This document shows, in pieces, positions 57,201 through 64,000 of a stretch of DNA of 64,000 nucleotides. The position numbers and the translations under genes were made by a program. The notes under the pieces are model-generated. The model was not told the origin of the DNA and did no database searches. It saw only the letters and a list, made by a program, of their open reading frames with translations. How positions within the stretch are numbered: position 1 is the stretch's first letter; each line of letters begins with the position of its first letter. The DNA is from Stieleria varia. GTDB taxonomy: Bacteria; Planctomycetota; Planctomycetia; Pirellulales; Pirellulaceae. The DNA is taken from contig NZ_CP151726.1 in NCBI RefSeq assembly GCF_038443385.1, positions 9,052,001 to 9,116,000 of the forward strand, read 5' to 3'.

Positions 57201-59098
57201 TCCACGTGACCGTTCCGCCAAAGGATTCCCGACTCTGGTTGCGAATCGGCACCACTCAATTGGGCTTTGGTCCGCAATATGGATATGGCGAGAACGATGC
57301 CATCACTCAGCGATTGGCAAAGTGTATACCGCTGGAGGTGGATTACGACAATGCTGTTCCGATCGTCGAACGTCGCCCCGATGCCGGTGGCGACGTTTGG
57401 CAACCAGGCGACATTCAATTGGAAACCGGCGTCATCGTGAGAGGGCGTGTGGTTGATTCCAGCGGGAAGGGATTGCCGAATGTTCATTTGACGACGACTG
57501 GTCCACACGGACCGCACTCCGGCCGCAAGGCGATTAGCGGCGCGAATGGCGAGTTTGAGTTTCCTGCCATGGCGGCCGGCAGCTTGACAGTCCACCCCGA
57601 TGCAAGGCTACGCGACGGCAAGGAACAGCTACCAGGGAGCGCCAACTCACGCGATGTCCAAGCCGTCTTCGTCAACCAGTCGTTCACGATCCCAAAAACT
57701 CTCCTGCCGTACGAAATCACCATCCGAGCAGTGCCTCACACGGACGTCGCTTTCGAATGGGTCGATCGCCGCGCGGACAAGACACAGCCGATCGCCTACT
57801 ACGGATCCTTTCGCGTTCGCGGCTACATGCCCGACGGCACTGGCAAGCCGGGAGTGTACTGGACAGGAGAAACTGAGCTCGTTGAACGCGATGGCAAGCC
57901 ATGGCTCACCGTCAAGATACCGACACAGCTTCTGAAGCCGGAACTAATGCTCGTCGCCGACCGCCGAGTCACCGCCAGCTACAGCGATCCCACCGGCGTA
58001 ACTTCTGGACCCGGCATCGTACAACTCGGAGACATCGCCGCGAACATCACTCGCACGATCTTTGGCGACGAACCGCAATCGTCCAAAGCTTCGCAGGATG
58101 AGAGGGACGCGAATTCGCCTTCAGACGCTGAAAACGTCCTTCGCAAACGCGTCAGTGATCTACAAGGCAAGATGGTTGTTCGTGGCGAAGACGGTGATGC
58201 CAAGGAAGTATGGCTGGAGTTGATGTCGAAAGATGCGTTGGTCTCCGATGATGACTTGAAGCTTTTCGCCAACCTGGAGAACCTGACTCGCTTGGAATTT
58301 CGGGGTGACAAAATCACCGAGCAAGGGATCGCTCAGATCACCCGGATGACAAATCTCACCAAGCTTGAAATTTGGGACTGTCCACTATCTGACAAAGACT
58401 TGAGAGGACTCGCGAACCTCAGGCGACTGAATTGGCTTAGCTTGTACCGCTGCCTCAATGTCGGCGATGATTTGGCTAGGCATTTGCAGAATCTTTCGGA
58501 GCTTCACAGCATGAATCTGTACGGCACGTCGATCACTGCTAACTTTCTTGAGGCAATGCAAGGACCCAAGATTCGATTCCTGGATCTGCGGCAAACCGGT
58601 GTCACACCCGAGGACCTCTTCCAGATCGAAAACTTCCCGAATCTACGTCTCGTCAATCTGCCAGAAGGCGTCTCCGATGCAGACCTTGTGCATCTGAGTG
58701 GTCTCAGTGAACTAGAAATCTTGACGCTCCAGCATCTCAACGTCAGCGATGCGGGCTTGTCCCATCTTCAAAGGCTCACCAATGTAGAGACGCTCTATTT
58801 AAAACGAACGCGGATCACTGATGGCGGACTCGTCAATCTTGCCGGCATGACGAACCTTGAAACGCTTGACTTGTCAGGCACGCAGGTCACTGCCGCAGGG
58901 CTGGCGCATCTTGCCAAACTGCCCAAGCTACAAACCCTTGATCTGCAGCAAACCAAAATCGACGACGCCGCGTTGAACCTGCTGAGCGAGTTTCCTCGCC
59001 TGCAATTCCTGGACGTGCGAGATACCAAAACGACTCAAACCGCCATAACGGCTCTTCGTGAAGCTCGCCCGAAAATGAAGATACAGTCGGACAACTAG
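54269..59098 (+). CDS. BlaR1-like M56 protein fused to WD40-like, CarboxypepD-reg-like and LRR domains
   Basis: A 1609-residue protein. Residues 1-412 form a BlaR1-type M56 unit with helices near 20-37, 75-95 and 172-195, the zinc motif HEMAH (270-274), ERENCCDD (309-316) and a last helix near 389-412. The exported part has WD40-like repeats at about 445-795 (VNGVEFDADGQELVS; LALSHDGRRLATVGS; VGFSPDGETFAV), carboxypeptidase-regulatory-like beta domains at about 930-1150 (GRVVDSSGKGLPNVHLTTTG) and leucine-rich repeats at about 1310-1600 (LVNLAGMTNLETLDLSGTQ). It is translationally coupled to the preceding BlaI-like gene. A receptor-like sensor is inferred. Confidence 0.88.
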   Translation: MSLPHLDWFELSLQVVITQGHFLWQACVVALILLVAKHVGESLRDSQNRRQCRSDDSSQSNLRDDQRRARTRYILACCAFFTLPLCVVITFAWVHQSRGSFILDPVAAVEFQTVPSAGGIETNPVPASIRLPDLPPEQSLSETQRQVSEPVDVTVTVTPAISWIQRLQPYAPYLLIAYTTGVAMMLLRFSLSVVGSSRLSQAVDPITDSMVLSIIAEASRRIGLKRVPLVAVCQRVTVPVVVGVVKPAILLPATLLYGLEPSQLAAIIRHEMAHVRRYDLLVNLLQRIIEAVLFFHPATWWISRVVRIERENCCDDMAAASCGHIEYAGALLRMAEHCASLRGMKITPHLQALAADGGSSGSTSQLGYRIKRLLGEEHTPKVSMTRRALARIAFAGVAIAAITGGLSMIAVAQTGIAVSNFVVTGNVYKREATDERVESAIAATTQETFRLPEHRSVNGVEFDADGQELVSLAWEAASKHEGLRVTVRTWSLVNRALSREVELEWQAGWSRFASSLLLSEDTRRVVGLIDGQICLWDSDTGKIVKRHDLPEDIKNDQRYSVTLSHLVGTPDLSRIALGRSVSLGGVMPSAHAIVMDTTSGRVIQKVLMQHRVHVQSLALSHDGRRLATVGSQHGTSIWDVESGALLLDFKNANPNRKHPDPEVRQDTLQLVSGVGFSPDGETFAVCDMLGIKLIATKTGKVLQVIDAPWRYHDGPEFVFSSDGQLFSLLGTHPKHGEPRTVSVWSTRSGERLLTCPIQGQAAAYSADGEWFAAGKSDAKEALAVWQLHAPEPKVPDVDPDSDADKSNNQGDARKRQFKLVNGENETPLQGMDCTATIFREGSPNRNRQFMSNEEGLVEVEVAQGEGAWIAQVPNGWFTSAPSVTVIELDESGTPKHEQTAVNNQEPTVVKLWQGTDVDGRLLWPDKTPAAGVKLTAGVYINNQSWKKKLGMDLNSYSLDHGDWPNWSRTVVTDEAGEFHVTVPPKDSRLWLRIGTTQLGFGPQYGYGENDAITQRLAKCIPLEVDYDNAVPIVERRPDAGGDVWQPGDIQLETGVIVRGRVVDSSGKGLPNVHLTTTGPHGPHSGRKAISGANGEFEFPAMAAGSLTVHPDARLRDGKEQLPGSANSRDVQAVFVNQSFTIPKTLLPYEITIRAVPHTDVAFEWVDRRADKTQPIAYYGSFRVRGYMPDGTGKPGVYWTGETELVERDGKPWLTVKIPTQLLKPELMLVADRRVTASYSDPTGVTSGPGIVQLGDIAANITRTIFGDEPQSSKASQDERDANSPSDAENVLRKRVSDLQGKMVVRGEDGDAKEVWLELMSKDALVSDDDLKLFANLENLTRLEFRGDKITEQGIAQITRMTNLTKLEIWDCPLSDKDLRGLANLRRLNWLSLYRCLNVGDDLARHLQNLSELHSMNLYGTSITANFLEAMQGPKIRFLDLRQTGVTPEDLFQIENFPNLRLVNLPEGVSDADLVHLSGLSELEILTLQHLNVSDAGLSHLQRLTNVETLYLKRTRITDGGLVNLAGMTNLETLDLSGTQVTAAGLAHLAKLPKLQTLDLQQTKIDDAALNLLSEFPRLQFLDVRDTKTTQTAITALREARPKMKIQSDN

Positions 59099-59256
59099 CT
59101 CGAGAACGCTACCTTGGTCCAGTCTTGGTTTTTGGATTGGCGTTTCTCGCCTAAAAAAATCCAGAGAATTTGTCACATCTGGGTTTGTGCATACGACTCT
59201 TCGGTGGCGGCCCAAAGTTTTGGCTGCACAATGTTGGAATTCGAGGAGTAAATTGA

Positions 59257-60786
59257 GTGGCTATCCCAGAAAATACCGACCTAGTTCGAGATGCCGCGCA
59301 GGGAAACCACGAGGCCTTTGAAACGCTCGTGAACCGCCACGCTGGCATGGTCACCGGCGTTGCCTACAGTGTTTGCGGTGATTTTTCGCTGAGCGAAGAC
59401 ATCGGGCAGGAAGTCTTTGTCGAGGCGTGGAAGAAACTTTCTACGATTCGAGATCCAGAGAATTTTGCCGGATGGATTTGCACGATCGCTCGGCGCAGGG
59501 CCATCGATGCCGTACGCGCCAAAAACTCGACTCACGCCAACTGCTCGATTGACAACATGCCGTTTGAAATTCCAGACCGCAATCAGGTAACCCCGGAGGC
59601 AAACATGTCAATGAATCAGGAACGCGAATGGATTTGGTCGATGCTTTCAGAGTTGCCCGAAATGTATCGTGAGCCCATGGTCTTGTTCTATCGCTGTGAA
59701 GAATCAACACGCGACGTGGCGATCGCATTGGGTGAGAAAGAATCGACGATTCGACAGCGACTCAAACGCGGCCGAGAGATGCTGCGTACCGAGATGACAC
59801 AGTCGATACGCAAGACACTCGGCGAGACCGCACCGAAAGCGGCTTTTGCAGCTTTGGTGATGGCCAGCTTGCCATCGACCACGTACGCCGCTGGCGCGAG
59901 CGCAACGACTGCTGTTGCCGGTAAAGCGAGTGGCGTGGGTAGCACAGTCGTGAAATCTGCGGCAGCGACGGCGTTCGGCGGAGCGGCCATCGGCTCGCTG
60001 ATCGGAGTCGCAGGCGGAGCATTGGGGACATGGATGAGCTGGAAGAACTGCGAGTATGAAAGCCAGCAGAGACTCATCGTTCGTCGAACAATGCACCTCC
60101 TGTTCGGAATGCTTGTTTTTGGAATTCTGGTTGGCGTCCTCATCACTGCTAAAGTCCAAGGACTTCTCGCCAGCAATTCCCTCTTCGTTGGACTATTGGC
60201 AGGCCTGCATCTTCTGGCGGTAGGTTGCACTTGCCTCTGGGTCTGGCGTTTCAACCTTGGCTACAAACGACTGGCGGATGAAGCCAGAGCGGCCGGCGAG
60301 CCGGTGCGTGAATTCGTCCAAAGACAGCGAGATGACGTTCGCAAACAGACTCAAGTGGTCCGGGCAGACGGCAGTATCGGCTACGAGGCATTTCAATGGA
60401 GGGCGGCACCGTGGTTTGGTAGCTGCATCGGATCGACGGCGTGGATGGTGCCGCTTGCTGTCGCATCCATTTGGTTTGGTTCGACCGGCTTGGGTATGTT
60501 TGCGATCGGGTGTTTCCTCGTGGCGTTACTTCTGGCTTCGGTCGCTTGGGTCCGCCGCGATCACCTCTTCGCCTACTGGTCCTTTCAGTTCGCGATTGCC
60601 GCGGCAATGGTATTGACCGCCGTCGTCCTGGTTGCCATTTCAACACTTGCGAACGCGGAGACACTTCAGTATCTGCAGTGGACTCCTTGGGGTTGGCTGG
60701 TCCTGTTGATGTACCCGGCGATATCACTGTATTTTTGGTGGATACGCCGCTCCTTTGAGCGACGCATGTTGCAATCGCCCGACTGA
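59257..60786 (+). CDS. ECF sigma factor fused to polytopic membrane domain
   Basis: A 509-residue protein with a GTG start and GAGGAG upstream. Residues 1-190 are an ECF sigma factor: FETLVNRHAGMVTGVAYSVC, EDIGQEVFVEAWKKL, and region 4 STRDVAIALGEKESTIRQRLKRGREML. A Gly/Ala-rich helix region (GGAAIGSLIGVAGGALG) leads into about five more helices, including MLVFGILVGVLI and FVGLLAGLHLLAVGCTCLWV. The membrane part probably anchors and inhibits the sigma factor, an in-cis anti-sigma. No separate anti-sigma gene adjoins it. Confidence 0.87.
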   Translation: MAIPENTDLVRDAAQGNHEAFETLVNRHAGMVTGVAYSVCGDFSLSEDIGQEVFVEAWKKLSTIRDPENFAGWICTIARRRAIDAVRAKNSTHANCSIDNMPFEIPDRNQVTPEANMSMNQEREWIWSMLSELPEMYREPMVLFYRCEESTRDVAIALGEKESTIRQRLKRGREMLRTEMTQSIRKTLGETAPKAAFAALVMASLPSTTYAAGASATTAVAGKASGVGSTVVKSAAATAFGGAAIGSLIGVAGGALGTWMSWKNCEYESQQRLIVRRTMHLLFGMLVFGILVGVLITAKVQGLLASNSLFVGLLAGLHLLAVGCTCLWVWRFNLGYKRLADEARAAGEPVREFVQRQRDDVRKQTQVVRADGSIGYEAFQWRAAPWFGSCIGSTAWMVPLAVASIWFGSTGLGMFAIGCFLVALLLASVAWVRRDHLFAYWSFQFAIAAAMVLTAVVLVAISTLANAETLQYLQWTPWGWLVLLMYPAISLYFWWIRRSFERRMLQSPD

Positions 60787-61041
60787 CCGATGGTGTCTCG
60801 TCATTGGCGACGAGCGGTGGCTTGTGAGGGAAAAACCTCACCACTAGGGCAGCCTTTGTGACACGGTTTGCCTCTGTTTGTGGCTCTATTCGGCTGAAAA
60901 TGCCGAAATTCGATTGCCTGCTCTGAAGCGAGACATAGACAGAAGGTGGAAGCGGCGTGCTGCAATCGATGTTCGCTTACGAAAACCAAGCGAACATTCC
61001 GTAACACAATGCAGCCGCGCGATGAGAGTAGGCAAGGAACG

Positions 61042-63300
61042 ATGCAAGATGACAATCTGCTCTGCGAATTCGTCGAGGAAGCCAAAGAGAATCTTGGTGA
61101 TCTCGAAACGCAGTTGCTGCGAATCGATGAACTGAGCCCCGACATTGACGACAATCTCGTCAATCAAGTTTTTCGCGCAGTCCACTCTGTCAAAGGTGCG
61201 GCTGGATTCTTGGGGCTCAGGCAAATCAACACGGTTGCCCACCGACTTGAGAACGTGCTTGGTAAGTTCCGAGACCACCAGCTCGTTCCCGATTCTTCTT
61301 GCATAGACATTCTGCTTGCCGCGGCTGATCGCCTGCGATCGCTTGTCGATGATGTCGAAAACAGCAACCGCTCAAACAATGACGAACTTTGTTCGCAACT
61401 GGAAGCTCTGTGTGACGGCGAAGTTAGCGATCATTCACATGGCAGAACTGAGGTTCCCCCAAACCGCAATCCCATACCATCAGAGAAAGCCACCAACGTT
61501 TCCACCAGCGCTGAACAAGTGGAGGTTGCCGATCGGGTCGAGAGAACGATCGATCGGGCTTCGGCGCACCTCTCAGCGGCAACGGTCGGACAAGAACACA
61601 AGTCGAGCACTGGTACTCCCAAGACGTCTTCCGCCGAGCCCACGGTTCGAGTCGGAGTGCGGGTGCTGGACCAGTTGATGAATCTGGCCGGTGAATTGGT
61701 TTTGAGTCGCAATCAACTGCTACGAGTTTTTGGCGAACAGGCAAAAACCGATCGCAACATGGATGCGATCGTGAGCGGAATCGACCAAGTCACGACGGAG
61801 TTGCAAGAGTCCATCATGCAGACTCGCATGCAACCCATCGGCAACGTATTCAACCGATTTCCGCGTGTCATCCGTAGCCTGTCGGGTTCGCTCGGCAAAC
61901 AGATCACGATGCAGATGGAGGGAACGGAGGTTGAAACGGACAAGACCATCATCGAGGCGATCATTGACCCTTTGACACACTTGGTGCGAAACGCCTGTGA
62001 CCACGGAATCGAAACGCCAAACAGGCGTGTTTCAGCGGGCAAGGCTCCTGAAGGAACCCTTCTGCTAAAGGCCTTTCACAAGGCTGGGAAAATGGTGATC
62101 GAGATCATCGACGATGGAGCCGGAATCGATCCGAATGGCCTTCGCGACAACGCAGTTTCAAAGGGCATTCTATCGTACGACGACGCAAGATCACTGAGCG
62201 ATCATGATGCGGTCAACCTAATCTTTGCGCCAGGTTTCTCGACCGCCAAAGAAGTGACCAGCGTCAGTGGACGCGGCGTGGGAATGGATGTGGTCCGCAC
62301 CAACATTGAACGCCTTGGTGGAAACATCGATGTCAAGTCCAGGCTCGGCGATGGAACGACCATCCGCATCACCCTGCCGTTAACACTCGCGATTGTGCCA
62401 TCCATGATCGTCTTGGTCGATGGGCGGCCGTACGCCTTGCCGCAGACAAACATTGTCGAACTGGTTCAGACCGGTGGTCAGGAAAAGCGAATCGAACGAG
62501 TCAGCAATGTGGAGGTGCTTCGGCTGCGTGGTGCCTTGATTCCCTTGTTCAGGCTTCGAGACGTTCTTCGGCTTAGGCCCGATGGATCGGTCTGTGAGAA
62601 AAAAGAAAGCCAATTGGTGGTTGTCGAGTCGGGACGCAGTCGGTTCGCCTTGGTGGTCGACAGTGTACTGGATAGCGAAGAAATCGTGGTCAAGCCACTT
62701 GGCCGACACCTCTCCGGCCTGCCCCTGCTGGCCGGTTCGACCATTCTGGGCGACGGTCGAGTGGCGATGATCCTTGATGCCAGCGGGATTGCCAATCGCA
62801 TGGCCATCACCAACGACTCGGACACGCCTCAATTGGTGGATGCGAACTCGTCCGTCATCGAAGACTCCAACGATCGCACACGCGTGGTCTTGCTCTCCGT
62901 CAGTGACTCTGATCATTTCGCGGTTCCGATGGACATTGTCAGTCGGATCGAGCGAGTCAATGTTCACGCGATCGATTCGATCGGGAACCGAAGAGTTCTA
63001 CAGTACCGTGGGGGAACACTACCGCTGATCGAGATTGCAGATGTCGTCTCGGTCAGTCGCGTCGATCCGGCAGAGAAAGTCCACGTCGTTGTGTTCGACA
63101 TTTGCGGCCGAGAGGTCGGATTGCTTGCACCCTACTTGGACGACATCTGCGACACAGACCTGTGCTTGAGTAAAGATCATGCGGTTGGGCAACGCGGAAT
63201 ACTCGGGGTTTCTGTGATCAATGGCAGAACCACGCGTGTGCTTGACATCTACGATTTGACCGACAGAGCTAACCTCATTCGCCAAAAGGTATCGACATGA
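61042..63300 (+). CDS. cheA: Chemotaxis-type histidine kinase CheA
   Basis: A 752-residue kinase. P1: HPt domain with AVHSVKGAAGF, phospho-His48. P3 dimerisation around VLDQLMNLAGELVLSRNQLL. P4: N-box HLVRNACDHGIE, G1 DDGAGID, G2 GRGVGMDVV. P5 CheW-like domain about 465-600, followed by a second CheW-like domain about 615-750. There is no clear P2 or receiver domain. The ATG at 61042 has AAGGAACG upstream; longer in-frame versions lack family sequence. It overlaps cheW by ATGA. Confidence 0.93.
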   Translation: MQDDNLLCEFVEEAKENLGDLETQLLRIDELSPDIDDNLVNQVFRAVHSVKGAAGFLGLRQINTVAHRLENVLGKFRDHQLVPDSSCIDILLAAADRLRSLVDDVENSNRSNNDELCSQLEALCDGEVSDHSHGRTEVPPNRNPIPSEKATNVSTSAEQVEVADRVERTIDRASAHLSAATVGQEHKSSTGTPKTSSAEPTVRVGVRVLDQLMNLAGELVLSRNQLLRVFGEQAKTDRNMDAIVSGIDQVTTELQESIMQTRMQPIGNVFNRFPRVIRSLSGSLGKQITMQMEGTEVETDKTIIEAIIDPLTHLVRNACDHGIETPNRRVSAGKAPEGTLLLKAFHKAGKMVIEIIDDGAGIDPNGLRDNAVSKGILSYDDARSLSDHDAVNLIFAPGFSTAKEVTSVSGRGVGMDVVRTNIERLGGNIDVKSRLGDGTTIRITLPLTLAIVPSMIVLVDGRPYALPQTNIVELVQTGGQEKRIERVSNVEVLRLRGALIPLFRLRDVLRLRPDGSVCEKKESQLVVVESGRSRFALVVDSVLDSEEIVVKPLGRHLSGLPLLAGSTILGDGRVAMILDASGIANRMAITNDSDTPQLVDANSSVIEDSNDRTRVVLLSVSDSDHFAVPMDIVSRIERVNVHAIDSIGNRRVLQYRGGTLPLIEIADVVSVSRVDPAEKVHVVVFDICGREVGLLAPYLDDICDTDLCLSKDHAVGQRGILGVSVINGRTTRVLDIYDLTDRANLIRQKVST

Positions 63301-63761
63301 GCGTAGCAGATCATGCGCCGACCACTGCGGTAGACAAGGAAATTCAAATCGTAACCTTCACAGTCCACGACATCCTGCTAGGAGTCGACATCGCGTATGT
63401 CCAAGAGATCAATCGGCACCTCGACGTGACCCCTGTTCCCGAAGCGTCGGAAATGATTCACGGCGTCGTGAACCTGCGTGGTGACGTGCTGACTGTGTTG
63501 AACCCTCATCAGGTCTTTGCCGTTCCTCCCTGCCAAAACCACAAGCATCAGCGAAACCTTGTGCTGAATGTCGACGGAGAACGCATCGGGATTCTTGTCG
63601 ACAATGTCGCTGACATCCTGACCATCTCGACGGATGAACTGTCACGTCGCCCATCCAATGTTCGTGCCATCGACCGACAGTTCATTGACTCCGTCTACCT
63701 GCACGGCGACGAAATCATCGTTTTGCTCAATGCGACGCAACTTTTGGCGGCGATCGACTGA
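63297..63761 (+). CDS. cheW: CheW adaptor
   Basis: A 154-residue CheW: VTFTVHDILLGVDIAYVQEINRH, the conserved MIHGVVNLRGDVLTVLN, and DNVADILTI. It links CheA to receptors. Its ATG overlaps the cheA stop (ATGA), and an MCP gene begins 108 bases downstream, so this is one chemosensory operon. No cheR, cheB or cheY is seen before the window ends. Confidence 0.94.
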   Translation: MSVADHAPTTAVDKEIQIVTFTVHDILLGVDIAYVQEINRHLDVTPVPEASEMIHGVVNLRGDVLTVLNPHQVFAVPPCQNHKHQRNLVLNVDGERIGILVDNVADILTISTDELSRRPSNVRAIDRQFIDSVYLHGDEIIVLLNATQLLAAID

Positions 63762-63868
63762 AGCATCCAGACATCGAAAACCTGTTGGTCACCTGAATTC
63801 CCCATTGAAGCCATCCATGAGTCCTCACGAAGACTCCAACCACCATTTCACAAACGAGGTACTGAGCC

Positions 63869-64000
63869 ATGCGAATTCGCGGACGACTTGTTGCGGCATT
63901 CTTGGCATGTGGGCTGATTCCGATGCTCGCGATCTCCACGATCAATCTCTGGAACTCGCGTCATGCTAGCCACGAAATCGGGCGACATGCCTCAGAAGAT
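63869..64000 (+). CDS. Methyl-accepting chemotaxis protein, N-terminus only (runs off window)
   Basis: Forty-four codons from the ATG at 63869 encode a basic start (MRIRGR), a signal-anchor helix (LVAAFLACGLIPMLAISTIN) and the beginning of a helical periplasmic domain. GAGG lies upstream. Position behind cheA and cheW, plus this start, points to an MCP. The signalling domain is not visible. Confidence 0.65.
   Translation, partial: MRIRGRLVAAFLACGLIPMLAISTINLWNSRHASHEIGRHASED

Overview
The window looks like chromosome from a marine-type planctomycete (Pirellulaceae, Rhodopirellula-like). The evidence is gene content: two PSCyt1/DUF1549/DUF1553 proteins each followed by a DUF1501 protein, a TIGR03067-type lipocalin-like protein, BlaR1-like M56 proteins with large fused domains, ECF sigma factors fused to membrane domains, an FtsQ/MurB pair without ftsA/ftsZ, and many short palindromic intergenic repeats. 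No rRNA, tRNA, CRISPR array, prophage or intact insertion sequence was seen.

0-16 kb: housekeeping and scattered metabolic genes. In order: the start of a DUF1501 gene and its cytochrome-like partner (minus), an SDR oxidoreductase, a DUF389 membrane protein with rsmD upstream, a secreted cyclophilin-like protein, a small hypothetical, floA, ftsQ-like and murB, a periplasmic thioredoxin, a Gfo/Idh/MocA oxidoreductase and a DCC-family protein. Gaps hold dispersed hairpin repeats.

15.6-32 kb: two large membrane proteins with low-complexity tails flank the helicase gene hrpA. Then come a CBS-domain protein, an outer-membrane barrel protein, and a minus-strand run of ribBA, tyrA and a LolD-like ATPase.

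31-45 kb: a secreted esterase; a marR-pirin-azoR redox operon with two matching 18-bp palindromes; a large secreted clan GH-A-like glycosidase with a duplicated N-terminal module; an alpha/beta hydrolase; a TIGR03067 protein; an EcsC protein; and a second PSCyt1/DUF1501 pair.

45.5-64 kb: a regulatory, sensor-rich stretch. It has a truncated ECF sigma gene fused to a fragment of another gene, an ECF sigma gene overlapping a membrane-bound serine beta-lactamase-like protein, a frameshifted hypothetical, and two divergent BlaI/BlaR1-type modules about 350 bp apart. In one module the M56 sensor is fused to a secretin-like domain; in the other it is fused to WD40-like, carboxypeptidase-regulatory-like and leucine-rich repeat domains. 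These are followed by an ECF sigma factor fused to a polytopic membrane domain and a chemosensory operon (cheA, cheW, start of an MCP). The M56-secretin and M56-WD40-LRR fusions, with palindromic operators and a TIR-bounded repeat between them, are the strongest candidates for something undescribed.
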